DNA of 64,000 nucleotides, from contig KV419404.1 in NCBI GenBank assembly GCA_001630475.1, forward strand, positions 830,066 through 894,065, in the 5' to 3' direction. Positions 11,369-23,058 of this stretch are shown one piece after another (positions within the stretch are counted from its first letter, which is position 1; each line of letters begins with the position of its first letter). Under the pieces are notes generated by a model that worked only from the letters and a program-made list of their open reading frames with translations, searched no databases and was not told the DNA's origin. The stretch comes from Sistotremastrum niveocremeum HHB9708. Lineage: Eukaryota > Basidiomycota > Agaricomycetes > Sistotremastrales > Sistotremastraceae. The position numbers and the translations under genes are program-made.

Positions 11369-12506
11369 TCAAGGAATCTTTTGGTCCTGCTGCTGGGCAG
11401 GTTTTGAAGCTCCACTGCTTTGCTGCTGATTTTTCTCGGCTTCTCTATCCATTTGCTCCATAGCACTCATCTCTCCTGATGCTTCATATCCAGGTAAGGG
11501 CATCCTTCTCCAAGCCGTCTCGACCCTCTTGAAAAATTCTGGAGGAATGAAACCCTGCTCATTCCCAGGCGATAATATCACGCCATTTGCAGAGATGTAG
11601 AATTGAATGCCCGCGGCGAGTGCTTTAGGCACATCGATATAGATGATGACATTTGCAGATTTACGCATGCCGCTGATGACTCCTGAGACTCCGGGAAGTC
11701 CTTGAGCAAGGTGGATGTGATGGCGTTTCATTCGACTTAGGCCCTGGCGTGCTTTGAGTAGTTGTCAGTAAGACGTCGAAGCATACATAATGAGGGGTGA
11801 ATACCAATGTGATCCCAAGCTTCTTTATTCGTGCCGTGTATTGCGATTGGTATTTGGGCAGGGTCTGTTACTTGGATCATTTCCACCTCCACCTCCTGCA
11901 CGCAAATGAGCTCCCAAGTCCTTATGAAGATGCAATAGGACTAACCTCCAGCGTATGTCCTTGGTTGGCACGTATCCACCACGAAGACACCGATGACTCT
12001 CCATTCCCTTGCGCAGGAGGTTCAAATATCAATTTAAACCGCTGTTTCTCATTCGTTTTGACGATCTCCTCCAATTGGAGGAACGTCATATGTCTCATCT
12101 TAGGATGTTTCAACTATATCATAGATGTCTGATTATTCCAATGATGAGTAGATAAGTAGGATGTAGGACGAACCAAGTCATCGACGTTGACGTAGCCGTC
12201 TTTACGCATCTTCAGCCCTTCTTTCTGAGCGCCGTGACGGAGGAGAAATGACATTGTCTTTGAGGCGCGGACGGCGGGGGTATCATGTTGCCTAGTTTTC
12301 TTTGCTTGCGATTTATCGCGCGGTGTAGAATCATATTTCGACATCAGAATCAAAGATTGCGGTGTGTGTGGTTTGAGAGGGTTAAATCGTCTCCAGGTTC
12401 CACTGCGTGTTGGCCGAGAGGTATGCAGGAGCTCTACAGCAAGTTGGATATGAGGATTATATACTGATGGTCGGTGTAGGGGTAGCCGCGGTATGACTCT
12501 GAGCAT
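11369..12506 (-). CDS. TPT1: tRNA 2'-phosphotransferase
   Basis: Removes the 2'-phosphate left at the splice junction of ligated tRNA by transferring it to NAD+, the last step of tRNA splicing. The KptA/TPT1 signature is clear: KTMSFLLRHGA, then EGLKMRKDGYVNVDDLV, KQRFKLIFEPP, IRANQGHTLE, IAIHGTNKEAWDHI, and LSRMKRHHIHLAQGLPG followed by RKSANVIIYIDVPKA and FYISANGVILSPGN. The Arg-His-Arg-Arg set typical of the family appears to be present. The reading frame opens at an ATG at 12506 whose first 45 residues are basic and free of acidic residues (MLRVIPRLPLHRPSVYNP), resembling a mitochondrial presequence. A second in-frame ATG at 12344 (MSKYDSTPRDK) would give the cytosolic/nuclear form usual in yeast. 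The tail is Gln-rich. Convergent with the RTC4-domain gene. Confidence 0.92.
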
Positions 12507-12793
12507 AGAGTCACTGAATGACTTGGAAATTGAAAGCCCTGGACCCGGTAGCGCCCGCCATGAGAAAACGGCGATAGTGCGTTATCACCGTTACGGAAGC
12601 ATTTTCAATGTCTTATCGAACGAACATGTCTCGGAAACAAAAATATGGTGTTATTGCCAATCGAGATGGTCCGGAAGACTGAAACATCCGTGACATCTAG
12701 AGTATATAATAACGAGTCCTTGTGGAAAGAAATATCATCCGCGTCACTTTGAAAGTCCCATCGAGCAGGTCTCACCATCCATCACAAATCAAA

Positions 12794-13477
12794 ATGACGC
12801 ATCCTCAGCCATCTCAATCTCACACTGGCACTCGGAATCCAAAGGGAATGAAGGCTTTGAAAGCACTTTGTACAGTGACGATTCCATCTTTAACGGTGAG
12901 CATGTCGTTTGTTGAGCCAGTCGTGGCATGTCTGACAACAAAGTACAGGCCTGGAGCCACCCTTCACCACAGTCCAGTTCCTCGCCAAAAAGAGCCAATC
13001 ATATTCATCATAAGAAAGATCGCCCAATAGAGCCGGCTCCACAACAGGCGAATGAAAGCGTTTCGGGCATATGCTCAGGGTTGAGGAGTTTACAACGCCC
13101 AATGTTCGTGAGGACTTGGGATTCGCTCGAGAATGGTGTTTCGACATTTGAGGAGGAGCATGCGAAGATTCAGGATGTACAGGTCAGTCCTCGTATTTGA
13201 TTCCAAGACTGGGACTGAAGCAGATGTTCAGTGTCAGAAAGACGTTGGTTGGGGCAGTGGCTTCTCAAGCCTGGACGATCAGCCATGGCTGAATAAGAAC
13301 GGTGGAATGAGAAGGAGATATTCAGAGGATAAGCAGGCTCCGTCTGCCACCAACAAGCCGATGCAGAACAACAGTAGCAGAGGGCATCAGATGCTCGAGC
13401 AGATGAAGGTAAGCCCGGCTTTTGCCATTTGTATAATAAAATATTGACAGTTCTGCAGCGCCATTCCCTTCAGCTAG
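12794..13477 (+). CDS. Unrecognised small protein (four-exon model)
   Basis: A spliced frame gives a protein of about 190 residues: MTHPQPSQSHTGTRNPKGM, an intron starting gtgagc, then AWSHPSPQSSSSPKRANHI, RPMFVRTWDSLENGVSTFEE, an intron starting gtcagt, then QKDVGWGSGFSSLDDQPWL and SEDKQAPSATNKPMQN, and a short last exon FCSAIPFS. Every junction has GT and AG and keeps frame, and the residue mix (Ser, Pro, Gln, Lys) fits a disordered protein. I see no domain, signal peptide or membrane segment. It lies between the divergent TPT1 and SEC72, which leaves room for one gene. Alternative acceptors in the third exon are possible, so the C-terminal half is uncertain. Confidence 0.45.
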
Positions 13478-13657
13478 AGGTTCAGACAGGGTTGATTCAG
13501 AATATAGACGATCACAAGAGACATAGCTGGCCGAACAGTAGCGCACAAGTAAAAAGCCGAAATGTACACTGGTAGTAGAGACCAAACATGAACAAACACA
13601 AAGCGATCGCGACGTGGCTTGGAACGCTGGCGGGGTTCGCGCTCGACAACGACTCGG

Positions 13658-14461
13658 ATGTCTCATAGTCATACCCCTGGAGGGCCGACACATAGCCATG
13701 GCCCAGCACAAGCGGCACCTCAGATGCCTGTCCCACCTCCCCCCGACCCGGCCGTGCTCGCTGCTATTGAACAAGACTACAAGCCGGTGCCATTGAAACT
13801 CAACGAAAACCAGGTGTTATGCGATGGACACGGACTGGAAAAGTGCGGCGAGTGCGAAGTTGATTTCGTTGCTGTGAATCAGCTTGCAAAGATGATCGTT
13901 TCACACCCTGAATATGCCGTGCCGCCACCACCGAATATGATTCCCCCACAACGATCGCAAGCAGTGTCAAAGGCAAAAGAGGAGGGCAACGTAAGCGTTT
14001 AATTGTTAGAGATAAGGAAAAGATGACTGAATTGCGTGATCAGAGCGCGTACAAAGCGCGCAGATATCCCCAAGCCCTGCATTCGTACACGATCGGGGCG
14101 AGCATTGCAGCAGCGCGGCCTTCGTGGGAGCACTCGCAGGTGTCGAGGGACGAGATCTCGATATTGCTGTCAAACCGGGCAGCTGCGTACTTTGAGGCAG
14201 GAGAGTTCATGAACTCGCTTGTGGATACGGAGGCCGTGATTGCGATACGAAAGCCATGGAGCAAGGGACACTATCGAAAAGGAAAGGCGCTGTTGGGACT
14301 GGGCAAAGGCGAAGAGGCACGAGATGCGATACTGACAGGGCTGAGCTACGAGCCGACCAACCAGGTATGGGCGTCTTGACTGTTTGACTCGTTGTGCTAA
14401 GACTTGTCAGGAACTGCTAACGTTCCTGGCTGAGATTGAGAACAAGATCGGGCGAGGCTAG
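13658..14461 (+). CDS. SEC72: ER protein-translocation subunit Sec72, TPR protein
   Basis: Peripheral cytosolic subunit of the Sec62/Sec63 complex, which supports post-translational import into the ER. The start gives MSHSHTPGGPTHSHGP, then a Pro-rich stretch and the block CDGHGLEKCGECEVDFVAVN, typical of fungal Sec72. Exon 2 holds the TPR region: AYKARRYPQALHSYTIGASI, ISILLSNRAAAYFEAGEF, and HYRKGKALLGLGKGEEARDA with NRAA and GKA at the canonical helix positions. A last short exon reads ELLTFLAEIENKIGRG. There are three exons and about 235 residues. The family is best recognised from the CDGHGLE block plus three TPRs; an unrelated TPR co-chaperone is the alternative but fits less well. Confidence 0.82.
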
Positions 14462-14732
14462 TCGGCACACGACAAGCAAGCCGAGCCAGCACGGAACGAT
14501 ACGGGTCTCGGCCGAAATTGACTTGGCTGCGGTGATTGGTGGATAGCATATATTACATTCCGTTCCGCAATCGAGATTTGCTCGTTGTCCGCAACGAGTC
14601 GCTCGTTCTGCGTGACGTCCAGAGCCTGTGCACTCGTATTTATCCAATGCATTACTTCTCGTCCAGCATATTTAATCCCCCCAAGTTTCCGAGGCGGAAC
14701 AGCGTCTTTCGTGCGCGAGTTGCCTTTTCGAG

Positions 14733-14753
14733 CTTATCTCTGGACACGATAAG
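14733..14753. promoter_or_regulatory. Inverted pair of GATA-factor sites upstream of DUR3
   Basis: CTTATC at 14733-14738 and GATAAG at 14748-14753 form two facing HGATAR sites 9 bp apart, about 120 bp upstream of the DUR3 start codon. In fungi such sites bind GATA factors (AreA/Gat1 type) that switch on nitrogen-scavenging genes, and urea permeases are classic targets. The regulation is inferred from the site sequence and position. Confidence 0.6.
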
Positions 14754-14802
14754 AACGAACCCTGCACGCCTCCTTCGAAAAAATTTAATCGTACTGGTAC
14801 CA

Positions 14803-14810
14803 TATATAAA
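14803..14810 (+). promoter_or_regulatory. TATA box of DUR3
   Basis: TATATAAA lies 60 bp upstream of the DUR3 ATG. A good TATA match suits a strongly inducible gene. Confidence 0.5.
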
Positions 14811-14869
14811 CCAACCGCTGCCCCAGATGTGGTTTCCCAGAGCCCCGCTTCTCTTCTTCTGTCCCAACA

Positions 14870-17550
14870 ATGTCCTCTCCTGCCACCGTCTTGCCCCAAG
14901 GCGCAGGCTATGGCGTCGGTATGTACTCTCGCGCTTCACGTCGATCTATCTAATCTCTTTCCATCTAGTCGTCGGTCAGATCCCATATGCACCTCTTCCC
15001 CGCACCTAATTTACTGACCGTGTGCTTCTCCAGGAATCGGCTTCTTCTTTGCCGCCTTCATGCGTACGTCTTTATTACCTATTTACCCCGCCACTCGCTT
15101 CGACTCACCTCATTATCTCAGTTGGCTTGACTGCCATCCAAAGTCGCTACACCCCCTTCAAGCCATCAAGTTCAGAAGAATTTAGCAGCGCTTCCAGAAG
15201 CGTCAAGCCTGGTCTCATCGCAGCTGGCATTGTCTCTGCTTGGACATGGGCCGCCACTCTAGTAAGTCTTCGATTAAGGATTGCGAACTTTAATTAATCA
15301 ATGGTGTCAGCTCCAATCCAGTGCTGTTGCTTACCGTTATGGTCTGTCTGGTCCATGGTGGTATGGTGCAGGTGCTACGGTCCAAGTTCTCCTCTTCGCC
15401 CAGCTCGCTGCCAAACTCAAGTTGAACGCACCCAACGCTCACACTTGGCTCGAAATCGTCGGCACCCGATGGGGCCAGACTGCTCATCTCATCTTCCTTT
15501 TCTTCGGGTAAGCTCTTTGTTTTGTTTCTTGAGATTTGATCTGACGGCTCTCTAGTCTGGCCACTAACATCATCGTCTCTTCCATGTTGATCTTGGGTGG
15601 ATCGGCTACTGTCACTGATCTGACCGGCATGAACACCATCGCCGCATGTTTCCTCATCCCTCTTGGTGTCGCTATCTACGTGGTAGCAGGTGGTATGCGT
15701 GCAACCCTCCTGTGCGATTAGTGAGTGCGTTTCTACAATCTCATAAGCAGATACTAATTTCTTCATAGCACGCACACGACCGTCTTGTACATCATCATCT
15801 TACTCTTCTGCTTTACCGTCTACGCAACAAGCGACAAGATCGGCAGCCCCGCCAAGATGCACGATCTCCTCGCTCGCGCATCAGAGGTCAACCCCGTACC
15901 CGGAAACGCTCACGGAAGTTATCTCACCATCCGTTCCAAAGACGGTCTCATCTTCGGTGTCATCAACGTCATCGGCAACTTCGCCACCGTCTTCAACGAT
16001 CAGGCATACTGGCAGCGTGCTATCGCCTCCAAGCCTTCTTCTTGCGTCAAGGCCTACCTCCTCGGTGGTCTCGCTTGGATGTCTATTCCTTTGATGTTCG
16101 CTACTACCCTGGGATTGGCTGCTGTTGCTCTTACCGGCGATCCCGATATGAAGGTCCTTTCGCCTGCTGATGTCAGTGCTGGTTTGCCTGCGCCGGCTGC
16201 TGCTGCTGCTCTCCTTGGCAAGGGTGGTGCCGCTGCCATGCTTGTGTTGCTGTTCTTGGCTGTCACCAGTGCCACTAGCGCCGAGTTGATCGCTGTTTCG
16301 TCTATCCTCACTTACGATGTCTACAAGGTTCGTCTAGATTTTTTATTTTTTATTTGCACGCAAGAGACTTACAATACCGCTGTAGAGATACATCAACCCC
16401 CAGGCTAATGAGGCCCAGATCTTGCGCATGTCCCATTACATGGTCGCCTTCTTCGCTTTGGTCATGGGTCTTGCTGGCTTGATCTTCTTCTATATCGGTG
16501 TTTCCATGGGTTGGCTCTACGTGAGTTTACTCCTGATTAATTCATTGGAATTACGCTGACGCCCTTTCGTAGACTTTCGTAAGTGTCATCGGCGAGGTCC
16601 TGTTTTCAGCGACTGACCTTTCAATCTTAGATGGGTGTGATCTTGGGTTCGGCCGTCGTCCCCATCGCCATTTGCGTCACCTGGAAGAAAGCAAACAAGT
16701 GGGGCTGTATCGCAGGTGCCGTCGGTGGTTTCGCTGCCGGTATCATCGCTTGGCTCGTCACTACCAGCACTCTCAACGGCGGAGTCATCAACGTCGATAC
16801 CAGCGGCGGTAACTTCGAGATGTTGGCTGGTAATCTCGCATCCATTGGTGTTGGTGGTATTGTCAGCTGTCTCTGGTCTCTCTGGGTAAGTGACCAAAGT
16901 CTCGTAGTCTGATAGCTTTACTGACTGTTTTATCAGAAACCTGAGGACTTCAACTTTGATATTACTCGTGCTATCAACGCCCCTTCAACTCACCCTGAGT
17001 ACGAGCACAAGATGACTGAGGAAGAATCGAACGAGAAAGAAAAATCATCGGATGCCGACGTCGAGATCAAGCGCACTACTTCACAGGGCGATTCCTTACA
17101 CCCCGAAGCTGCTATTGGTGTTACTCTGGACGAAGATCTCGATCCCGTTGCACTCGAAAAAGCATTCAGATTCGCCGCTTGGTCATCTGTCATTCTCGTG
17201 AGTCTTTCGACGGTGGAAAGTCAATACAGAGGACTGACGGCGTAATCTAGATGATCGTGTTCTTGATCGTCATTCCTCTGCCACTGTTCTTTGCCCATAC
17301 GATTTTCGGAAAGAAGGGATTGACTGCATGGATAACGATCGAGATGATCTGGACATTCTTGGCAGCCTTCACTGTCGTTATCTATCCCTTGTATGAGAGC
17401 AGAGTCGCGCTCACCATGGTAGGCAAGGGTATTATCAAGGTAACTTTCCGCCCATGTTCTATCGCATTTCGTACTCACAATCTTATTTTATAGGATCTCT
17501 TTACGAAAGGAAGTGGAAAGTTTGAGGAGAAAGAGGAGCATGCTGCATAG
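14870..17550 (+). CDS. DUR3: Urea active transporter, sodium:solute symporter family
   Basis: Plasma-membrane urea (and, in yeast, polyamine) importer of the SSS family. Segments in order include [80 protein letters not shown], then [16 protein letters not shown]-like [49 protein letters not shown] and [18 protein letters not shown]. The [17 protein letters not shown] and TSATSAEL blocks are DUR3 hallmarks. About 15 membrane segments are expected. A hydrophilic acidic loop ([18 protein letters not shown]) lies before the last two segments, and the end reads [13 protein letters not shown]. About eleven exons make roughly 690 residues. The first exon is only [15 protein letters not shown]. The GATA pair upstream suggests induction under nitrogen limitation. 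Confidence 0.95.
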
Positions 17551-17883
17551 ATGCAATGTGTGACTTTCAGTACGACCTTTAATGTTTATGATACCTTTTC
17601 TTCTCTCTTGGGGGGATCTTACTTCTCTTGTCACTTCTATGTAATGCTTACGATGGATTCAATTCGTCATATGTTCTCGGCTCAAAGGGTCCGGTAATCA
17701 GACTACATGCCGCAGCTGCCGATGGCCTTTATCGGAAGCAATCGATAGCCGGCGACTTAATCCGGCAATCGGCACAGCCCTTTGAATTAGGCGAGGTTCA
17801 TGAACCACTGGAGGCCCTAAAGTAGTTTGCCCTCGCCCTGCTCCTGTCTATCTTGTATCAGACTGCCATCTGTCGCTGAGACA
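17551..17883. other. Intergenic DNA between DUR3 and the GTPase gene
   Basis: About 330 bp. I see no gene or clear motif here beyond ordinary 3' and 5' flanks. Confidence 0.5.
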
Positions 17884-20000
17884 ATGTCCAAATCGTCATG
17901 GAGCCTTTCGGATGAATCGATGGATTTGAGATCTTATATCGAGGACTTGACGCAGGGCTGCGATACGTTTAGGATTTTAGTCTGTGGAAAGGCGGGTGTG
18001 GGCAAGTCGAGCTTGGTTTCGGAGGTCTTTGATTTCGAGCTGGAGAATGACGAGGTGAGCTTTCGAGTCGTGAGTGTCGCCGACTGGCGCTGATTTTGGA
18101 TGGATGGCAGGATGCTCGCGTTAGCCACTTTAAAGTCAGTTGCGTGTGCACATGTGGTGGCTATGCTGGCGACTGAGGCAACATATATAGCCTGGTGAAC
18201 ACGACATCAATCAGGAAATCACCTCATCCAGGAACAAATCGTTGATATTACACGATAGTCGTGGACTGGAAAGTGGTTCGACGGAGAGTTTGGAGACGAT
18301 CAGGGCATTCTTGGAGTCAAGAAGGGGAGTTCCACTTTCTGAACAGGTTCATGTTATCTGGTGCGTTGTCCAAGTACTCTCAGATGTAAAAGTTACCCAT
18401 GAATTGTGCGTATAGGTACTGTGTTCAGATTCCTGTGGCCGGCGAACGTCCTTTCGAAGCTGGCGACCAGGCCTTCTTCCAAGATCTCTTGGGGAAGAAT
18501 AACGGTGCGCATTCTCTTCTGTTTTGAAGTCGTCATACTGAGAGTTCGCGCTCAGTCCCCTTGATCGTAGTGTTCACAAAGTTCGACAAGCTTCAGTTCA
18601 GACAGAGACAACTGGCTCGACAGAAATACATCGATGCTGGGATGCCTAAAGCGGAAGCCTTAGAGAGAGCGAAGTCTGCTTCCTTGAAGATGGCCGAAGA
18701 GGAATTCAAGAGGACTTGCGTGAACGTCCTCGACTCCGATTTCGTATCCAAATCGTGGACGGGCTACTGTAAAGTGTCCATCAAAGGTAAGGCAATAATT
18801 CTGCGATTTGAATTGTGCTGATGAAGGGTGAAGACACGGAGAGCGTGGCTGAACTGATTAAATTGACTAAATCGACATTATCGGGTCCCGACTCCCAGCA
18901 TTTGAATATGTTATGGGCTACTGCGCAAAAGAATGATCTAGATCTCAAAGTCAAGACTTCACTGAAGTATGTTCATCTGTTAGTGCTTGATTTGTATCCA
19001 AGGCTGACGCAAACTTCGATGATAAAGAGCGGGTCAAAATCGTAAGCAAACCTATCCCACTGATTTTCGAGTTGTCGCAACTGACCCTCGCAGTCTACTT
19101 GGTTGGATTGGCTGCTACCGCTATTCCTTTGCGCGGAATACGACGCGTGACCACTTTAACCATCTTACGGCTGATTCACAAAGACGTCGTGAAGATATGG
19201 AATTTCACTGTGCGTTGTACAATTCATTGTGTCGTCACAACACTCATAGTCAGATATAGGATCCTGATGAAGTCAGTTTGATCAGAACTCATCCTTCTTC
19301 GCAGCATCTAATGTCTGATGCCTAGATCTTGAGCGGTGCAAATTTCCGCAATTTCCTCCGTCAATTATTCTTGGAACCTCTTGTCTCCCCCGATCTCAAT
19401 CATCCTCGATCAAGCCAGCGTCACAGCGACCAAAGGGGACTAGGTCCTCTGACTGGAATGGCTACGAACCCAGCACATGCGGCAGGCAGTGCGGTTCAAG
19501 GGGCGGTCCAAATACTGGACGAGGTGGCACTCTCAACTCCTGCCACCGCAAGAATATTGATGGCATACATCGCTGGTAAGCCTACCCCTGCATTCTCACA
19601 TCACCCAATCTCAACCATACCAGACCTAACGCTCGGCATGGAAAGTCTCTTTTGGCTGATAAAACCGAGACCAAGCAAAGTGATCACTCGGGCGGATGTG
19701 GAGAGAGCGTACAAGACGTACTTCAGCTCGCAGACCATGCAATATGTCCATTCTGAAATTCGAGATTACATTGGTGACGAGGAGGTGAGCTGCAATATCC
19801 GATCATGTCCGATAATGAATCATAATTTGGCTTTAAGCTTTGGAAAGCCTTCCAGAGAAACCAAGCTGCCGAAAAGGTTAGAAAGATAGTGGAGAAAAAT
19901 CGATTTGTAAGGACCTTGATTCACTCTCAAATATCAACTGTTGACACGGTCCCAGAACCCTACGGCGATCTTCCAACAACAGCAACTGCAGCATGCTTGA
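17884..20000 (+). CDS. P-loop GTPase-domain protein of unknown role
   Basis: An N-terminal GTPase core is clear: the Walker A/G1 motif CGKAGVGKSSLV (about residue 33), the G3 motif HDSRGLESG after an exon with DARVSHFKPGEHDINQEI, and the G4 motif VVFTKFDKLQFRQ. The order and the DSRGL form resemble the MMR_HSR1/AIG1-like G-domain proteins that are expanded in basidiomycetes. After the core come a Lys-rich helix (AEALERAKSASLKMAEEEF), a less conserved middle, and a C-terminal helical part (ITRADVERAYKTYFSS; EIRDYIGDEELWKAF) ending in Gln repeats (FQQQQLQHA). About ten exons, roughly 550 residues. Junctions near 18967-19300 are uncertain. No membrane anchor or lipid motif is obvious. Function unknown; a regulatory or membrane-associated GTPase is only a guess. 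Confidence 0.75.
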
Positions 20001-20286
20001 ATTCTAATACCTTATTTATTCTCTCCGATCTGTCGCTTATATCTCCTGGGTTACACGCTCTGGCATCGCACTTTCTGCTTTCGGGGTGGCCCTAGCATTA
20101 ATAACTCGGATGCTAAACCGGATATGTTGTACTCACCACCACTTTATCGATTTCCTTGCTTTGTCTGTAATTGATATTGTACAAGTACGTGACTACATTG
20201 CAGTACATAAGAGATATCAACATGTTACATAACACTGATCCTCTGCCCACCGCGCGCCCGCAACCAAGAAAAAACTAATAAGCTAA

Positions 20287-22741
20287 CTAATACCCTAATT
20301 CTCGGAGAGTCTCAGCAGCCTCATAGCATTCCGCAGGTTCTCGGAAGATTCTGAGCTTGACATGCGGGGGCATTTCCATCCGAGCTCGGAATATCCGTTG
20401 TTGTAGTTCATATTTCCGCTTCTCCGACGGCGTCATGTCCTTAAGATTGACATTGACATTACTTTGAGACCACTGCGAGGAGTACGAGCCTGGTACCGAG
20501 GGCTTCCGCACCGGTCGCTCACGTTCAGGGATGGTCGGAGTATTATTCTGTCTTGGTGTCGAGATTGAGCTCTGAGAGCTGGATGCAGGACTCGGGACAA
20601 TGGAGGATTGACGTCGTGGAGGAACAGGAGGAGGTAATTCTCCCCTACTGTTAGGTTTTCGAGGAGGAAGGGGAGGGGATAGGGGCGCAGGGCTTGTTGC
20701 TGGTGAAGCAGTGAGACTGGCGTCTGGTGTGATTCTGTGCAGGGAACTGCGTGATGATGCTGCTGTCTTGAAGCTCTCGAGATCATCTTCGTCAGGGTCC
20801 TCGGACAGTAAAGGTGATGAATCTGCTAGCATGGCATTCTCCCGGCCTACGCCCGCGTTGGCACCCGTTGGATCTTCGAGTCGGTCGTTGTGAGCGGTAG
20901 TGACATCGCGAATGAAGACAGCTAGTATTTGATTCGGCCCTGTCATAGTTCTCAGAATCATCAATCGAAGGACAAAACCGTACCAACATACGTTCTTTCG
21001 CTATTGTCGCATACAATTCCAAATCCTGCTCTCCGCTGTCACCAATCAAGAAGAAATGGCATTCTGGGAAAGAGTCGAGGACTTCCACCAGGTTGGCCCG
21101 TTTGCGAACGGAGGGACTAGAGAGTATTCCGTTGAATAAAGATCGCCCAGTATACGACTTCAATTTCAAAGAGCCCTGGGGCAGCTTTGATATTCGGAAG
21201 AAATCAGTGATTACCGGAAGCAGTTCATAAGGGGAATTAGACTTCAATGAAAAACTTTGAGTACCGTTTAAAAATCTCAGGGAAGGACAAGAAAACTGAC
21301 CACGTAATGGAATCGCACCCCTCGCTGCCAAAGTTGATAATACCATTCTGACATTGCTCGAACAACCAAGTGTTCTAGTGGGTGTACAAAGACGTTATGA
21401 AAGACGGCTTTTGTGCCACCCAGAATATTGCAGACTTTGACAGTATCATCAATGTCAGAGATAACTCTGACTTTAGCATGCGAAAGTTGGACTGGCATGG
21501 TCACTTTAGGGTTCTGGGTCGACGAGGAGCCTCTGGGGGAAGGTGATGTTACATGCGGGTGGCTCGGTGATGGAAGAAGTTCTGCGTGAACATAGATGGT
21601 GTTCTCTTGATCTGGGTTACGTTCTCCATACGCTAGAGCGTGTCCGGCGGGATTTTCGACCAATTGTTCCCAAGTGATTCGAAACTTCTGTTGAAAGGCT
21701 CCTTGCGGTGTTGTAGTAAGTTGCCGTGACACGAATGGCTCGGTTGGTTCATCGTGTGGACTCGCGATGTCAATTAGATGAGGTACTCTCTTCGCATCCG
21801 GTGGTGTTTGTGAGGATGAGACGGTGATTTTGACCGGTGCTTCTGCGATGGCACTTGACCAGAATGCCTGCAATCGCGAGTCCAGGTTGGCGTGTTGAAT
21901 TCGTAGCTCTGAGATGGAAGGTCTAGATAATGTATTCCAGGAGGGGGCTGTGCTGGGACTTGGAGGAGGTATGTCCTCCGTAGACTCGATGCTGACCGTA
22001 TCATCTTCGATGTCCTCCTCGGCTTTACGAAACTGAGCATCCAGCGCAGCGAATTCTCTCTCCTCTGTCATTTCGGACGGTGTGGCAGGCAGTGGATGGG
22101 ACTTGAGCAAGTCCTCGGTTGACCGGGAAAGAGCTGGTCTTGGAAGAGGGTTGTTTGATGTGAAGTGGTCCAGTTGAGTAGGAGAGGGTAGTTTGGGCAA
22201 AGCGGCGAATCCTGTGTATTTGCTGCATGAGAAAGACGTATCGACTTAGAGAACGAGATAGCATACGTTTAGCTAACTGCATGAATACTTTCTGAGATCT
22301 GGTGGCATACTGTGCCGATCGCAGTGATGAAGCATATCCAGAGACAAAGACTTCAACGTCGAACTCAGCATCTGTATCCACGCTGCCACTTAGCATCCTG
22401 ATCAACAATACGTGAATTGAAAGCGTACCTGCTGTGCTCTCATTTCCTCGTCTATATTTCCTCACCGCCCATCCAGGAAAGAGCTGCAGTTGATGTATAC
22501 CAACATCGATATTATCTCCAGACGACCTCCGGATCTTCTGTCTCGCCCATTCATCCCAACTCTGACCAGAACTATTCGGTGCCTCAATAGACCTGAGTTT
22601 CTCAGAGACACGGCCTGAGATGTTATTATAGGTCGTTTTGTAGTCCTTTTCCTTTATATAACCTTTCGCTCTCGATGCTGCGGTTCCAGCTAGAGCTCTC
22701 CAGGATGGCATGGATGAATCTTTTTTCTGAGAGTAGGACAT
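20287..22741 (-). CDS. APP1: App1-type phosphatidate phosphatase
   Basis: Mg2+-dependent phosphatidate phosphatase that makes diacylglycerol at actin patches during endocytosis. The catalytic DxDxT motif is present in VRVISDIDDTVKVCNILGG, followed by VFHNVFVHPLEHLVVRAMSE, SNSPYELLPVITDFF, GSLKLKSYTGRSLFNGI and the second acidic motif FFLIGDSGEQDLELYATIA, the standard HAD-like layout of the DUF2183 family. The N-terminal half holds the conserved DNIDVGIHQLQLFPGWAV and AEFDVEVFVSGYASS blocks. The C-terminal 200 residues are Pro/Ser-rich (LSPPLPPRKPNSRGELPPPV), which suits SH3-domain partners as in yeast App1. The ATG at 22741 (MSYSQKKDSSMPSW) is the first Met of the frame. About six exons and 720 residues. 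Convergent with the GTPase gene. Confidence 0.93.
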
Positions 22742-23058
22742 CGTCAGAGGCACTGCATGAGAAGCGGCTGCTGCGACTCCGATCAGGCCCGTTTGGGGTG
22801 TATCGTCTTGGGCTTTGGATATATCGCAGATGCCCGGTTTGGTGGACGACGTGGACCAGAGCTCGCAGGCGTTGTTTCCGAGAACATTGAGGTCGTTTCA
22901 GGCGCTGTTGAAGAACCGGCAGGTCGCTGTCAACTTACAGCGTGCCAAGCCGTCGGCTGACATTCTGCATGGAATTCGCAGGTATATAGTGTTGTTGGAA
23001 ATTGATACAAAATAGTACACTTCTTCATTGATCTCCTTAGTACCACTTTCTCAAAAGT
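22742..23058. other. Intergenic DNA between APP1 and GUT1
   Basis: About 320 bp, which should hold the APP1 promoter and the GUT1 3' end. No gene or clear motif seen. Confidence 0.5.

Larger units (their letters stand above)
14462..14869. other. Promoter region of the urea permease gene
   Basis: About 400 bp between the SEC72 stop and the DUR3 start. It contains the GATA pair and TATA box listed separately. I see no gene here. Confidence 0.6.
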
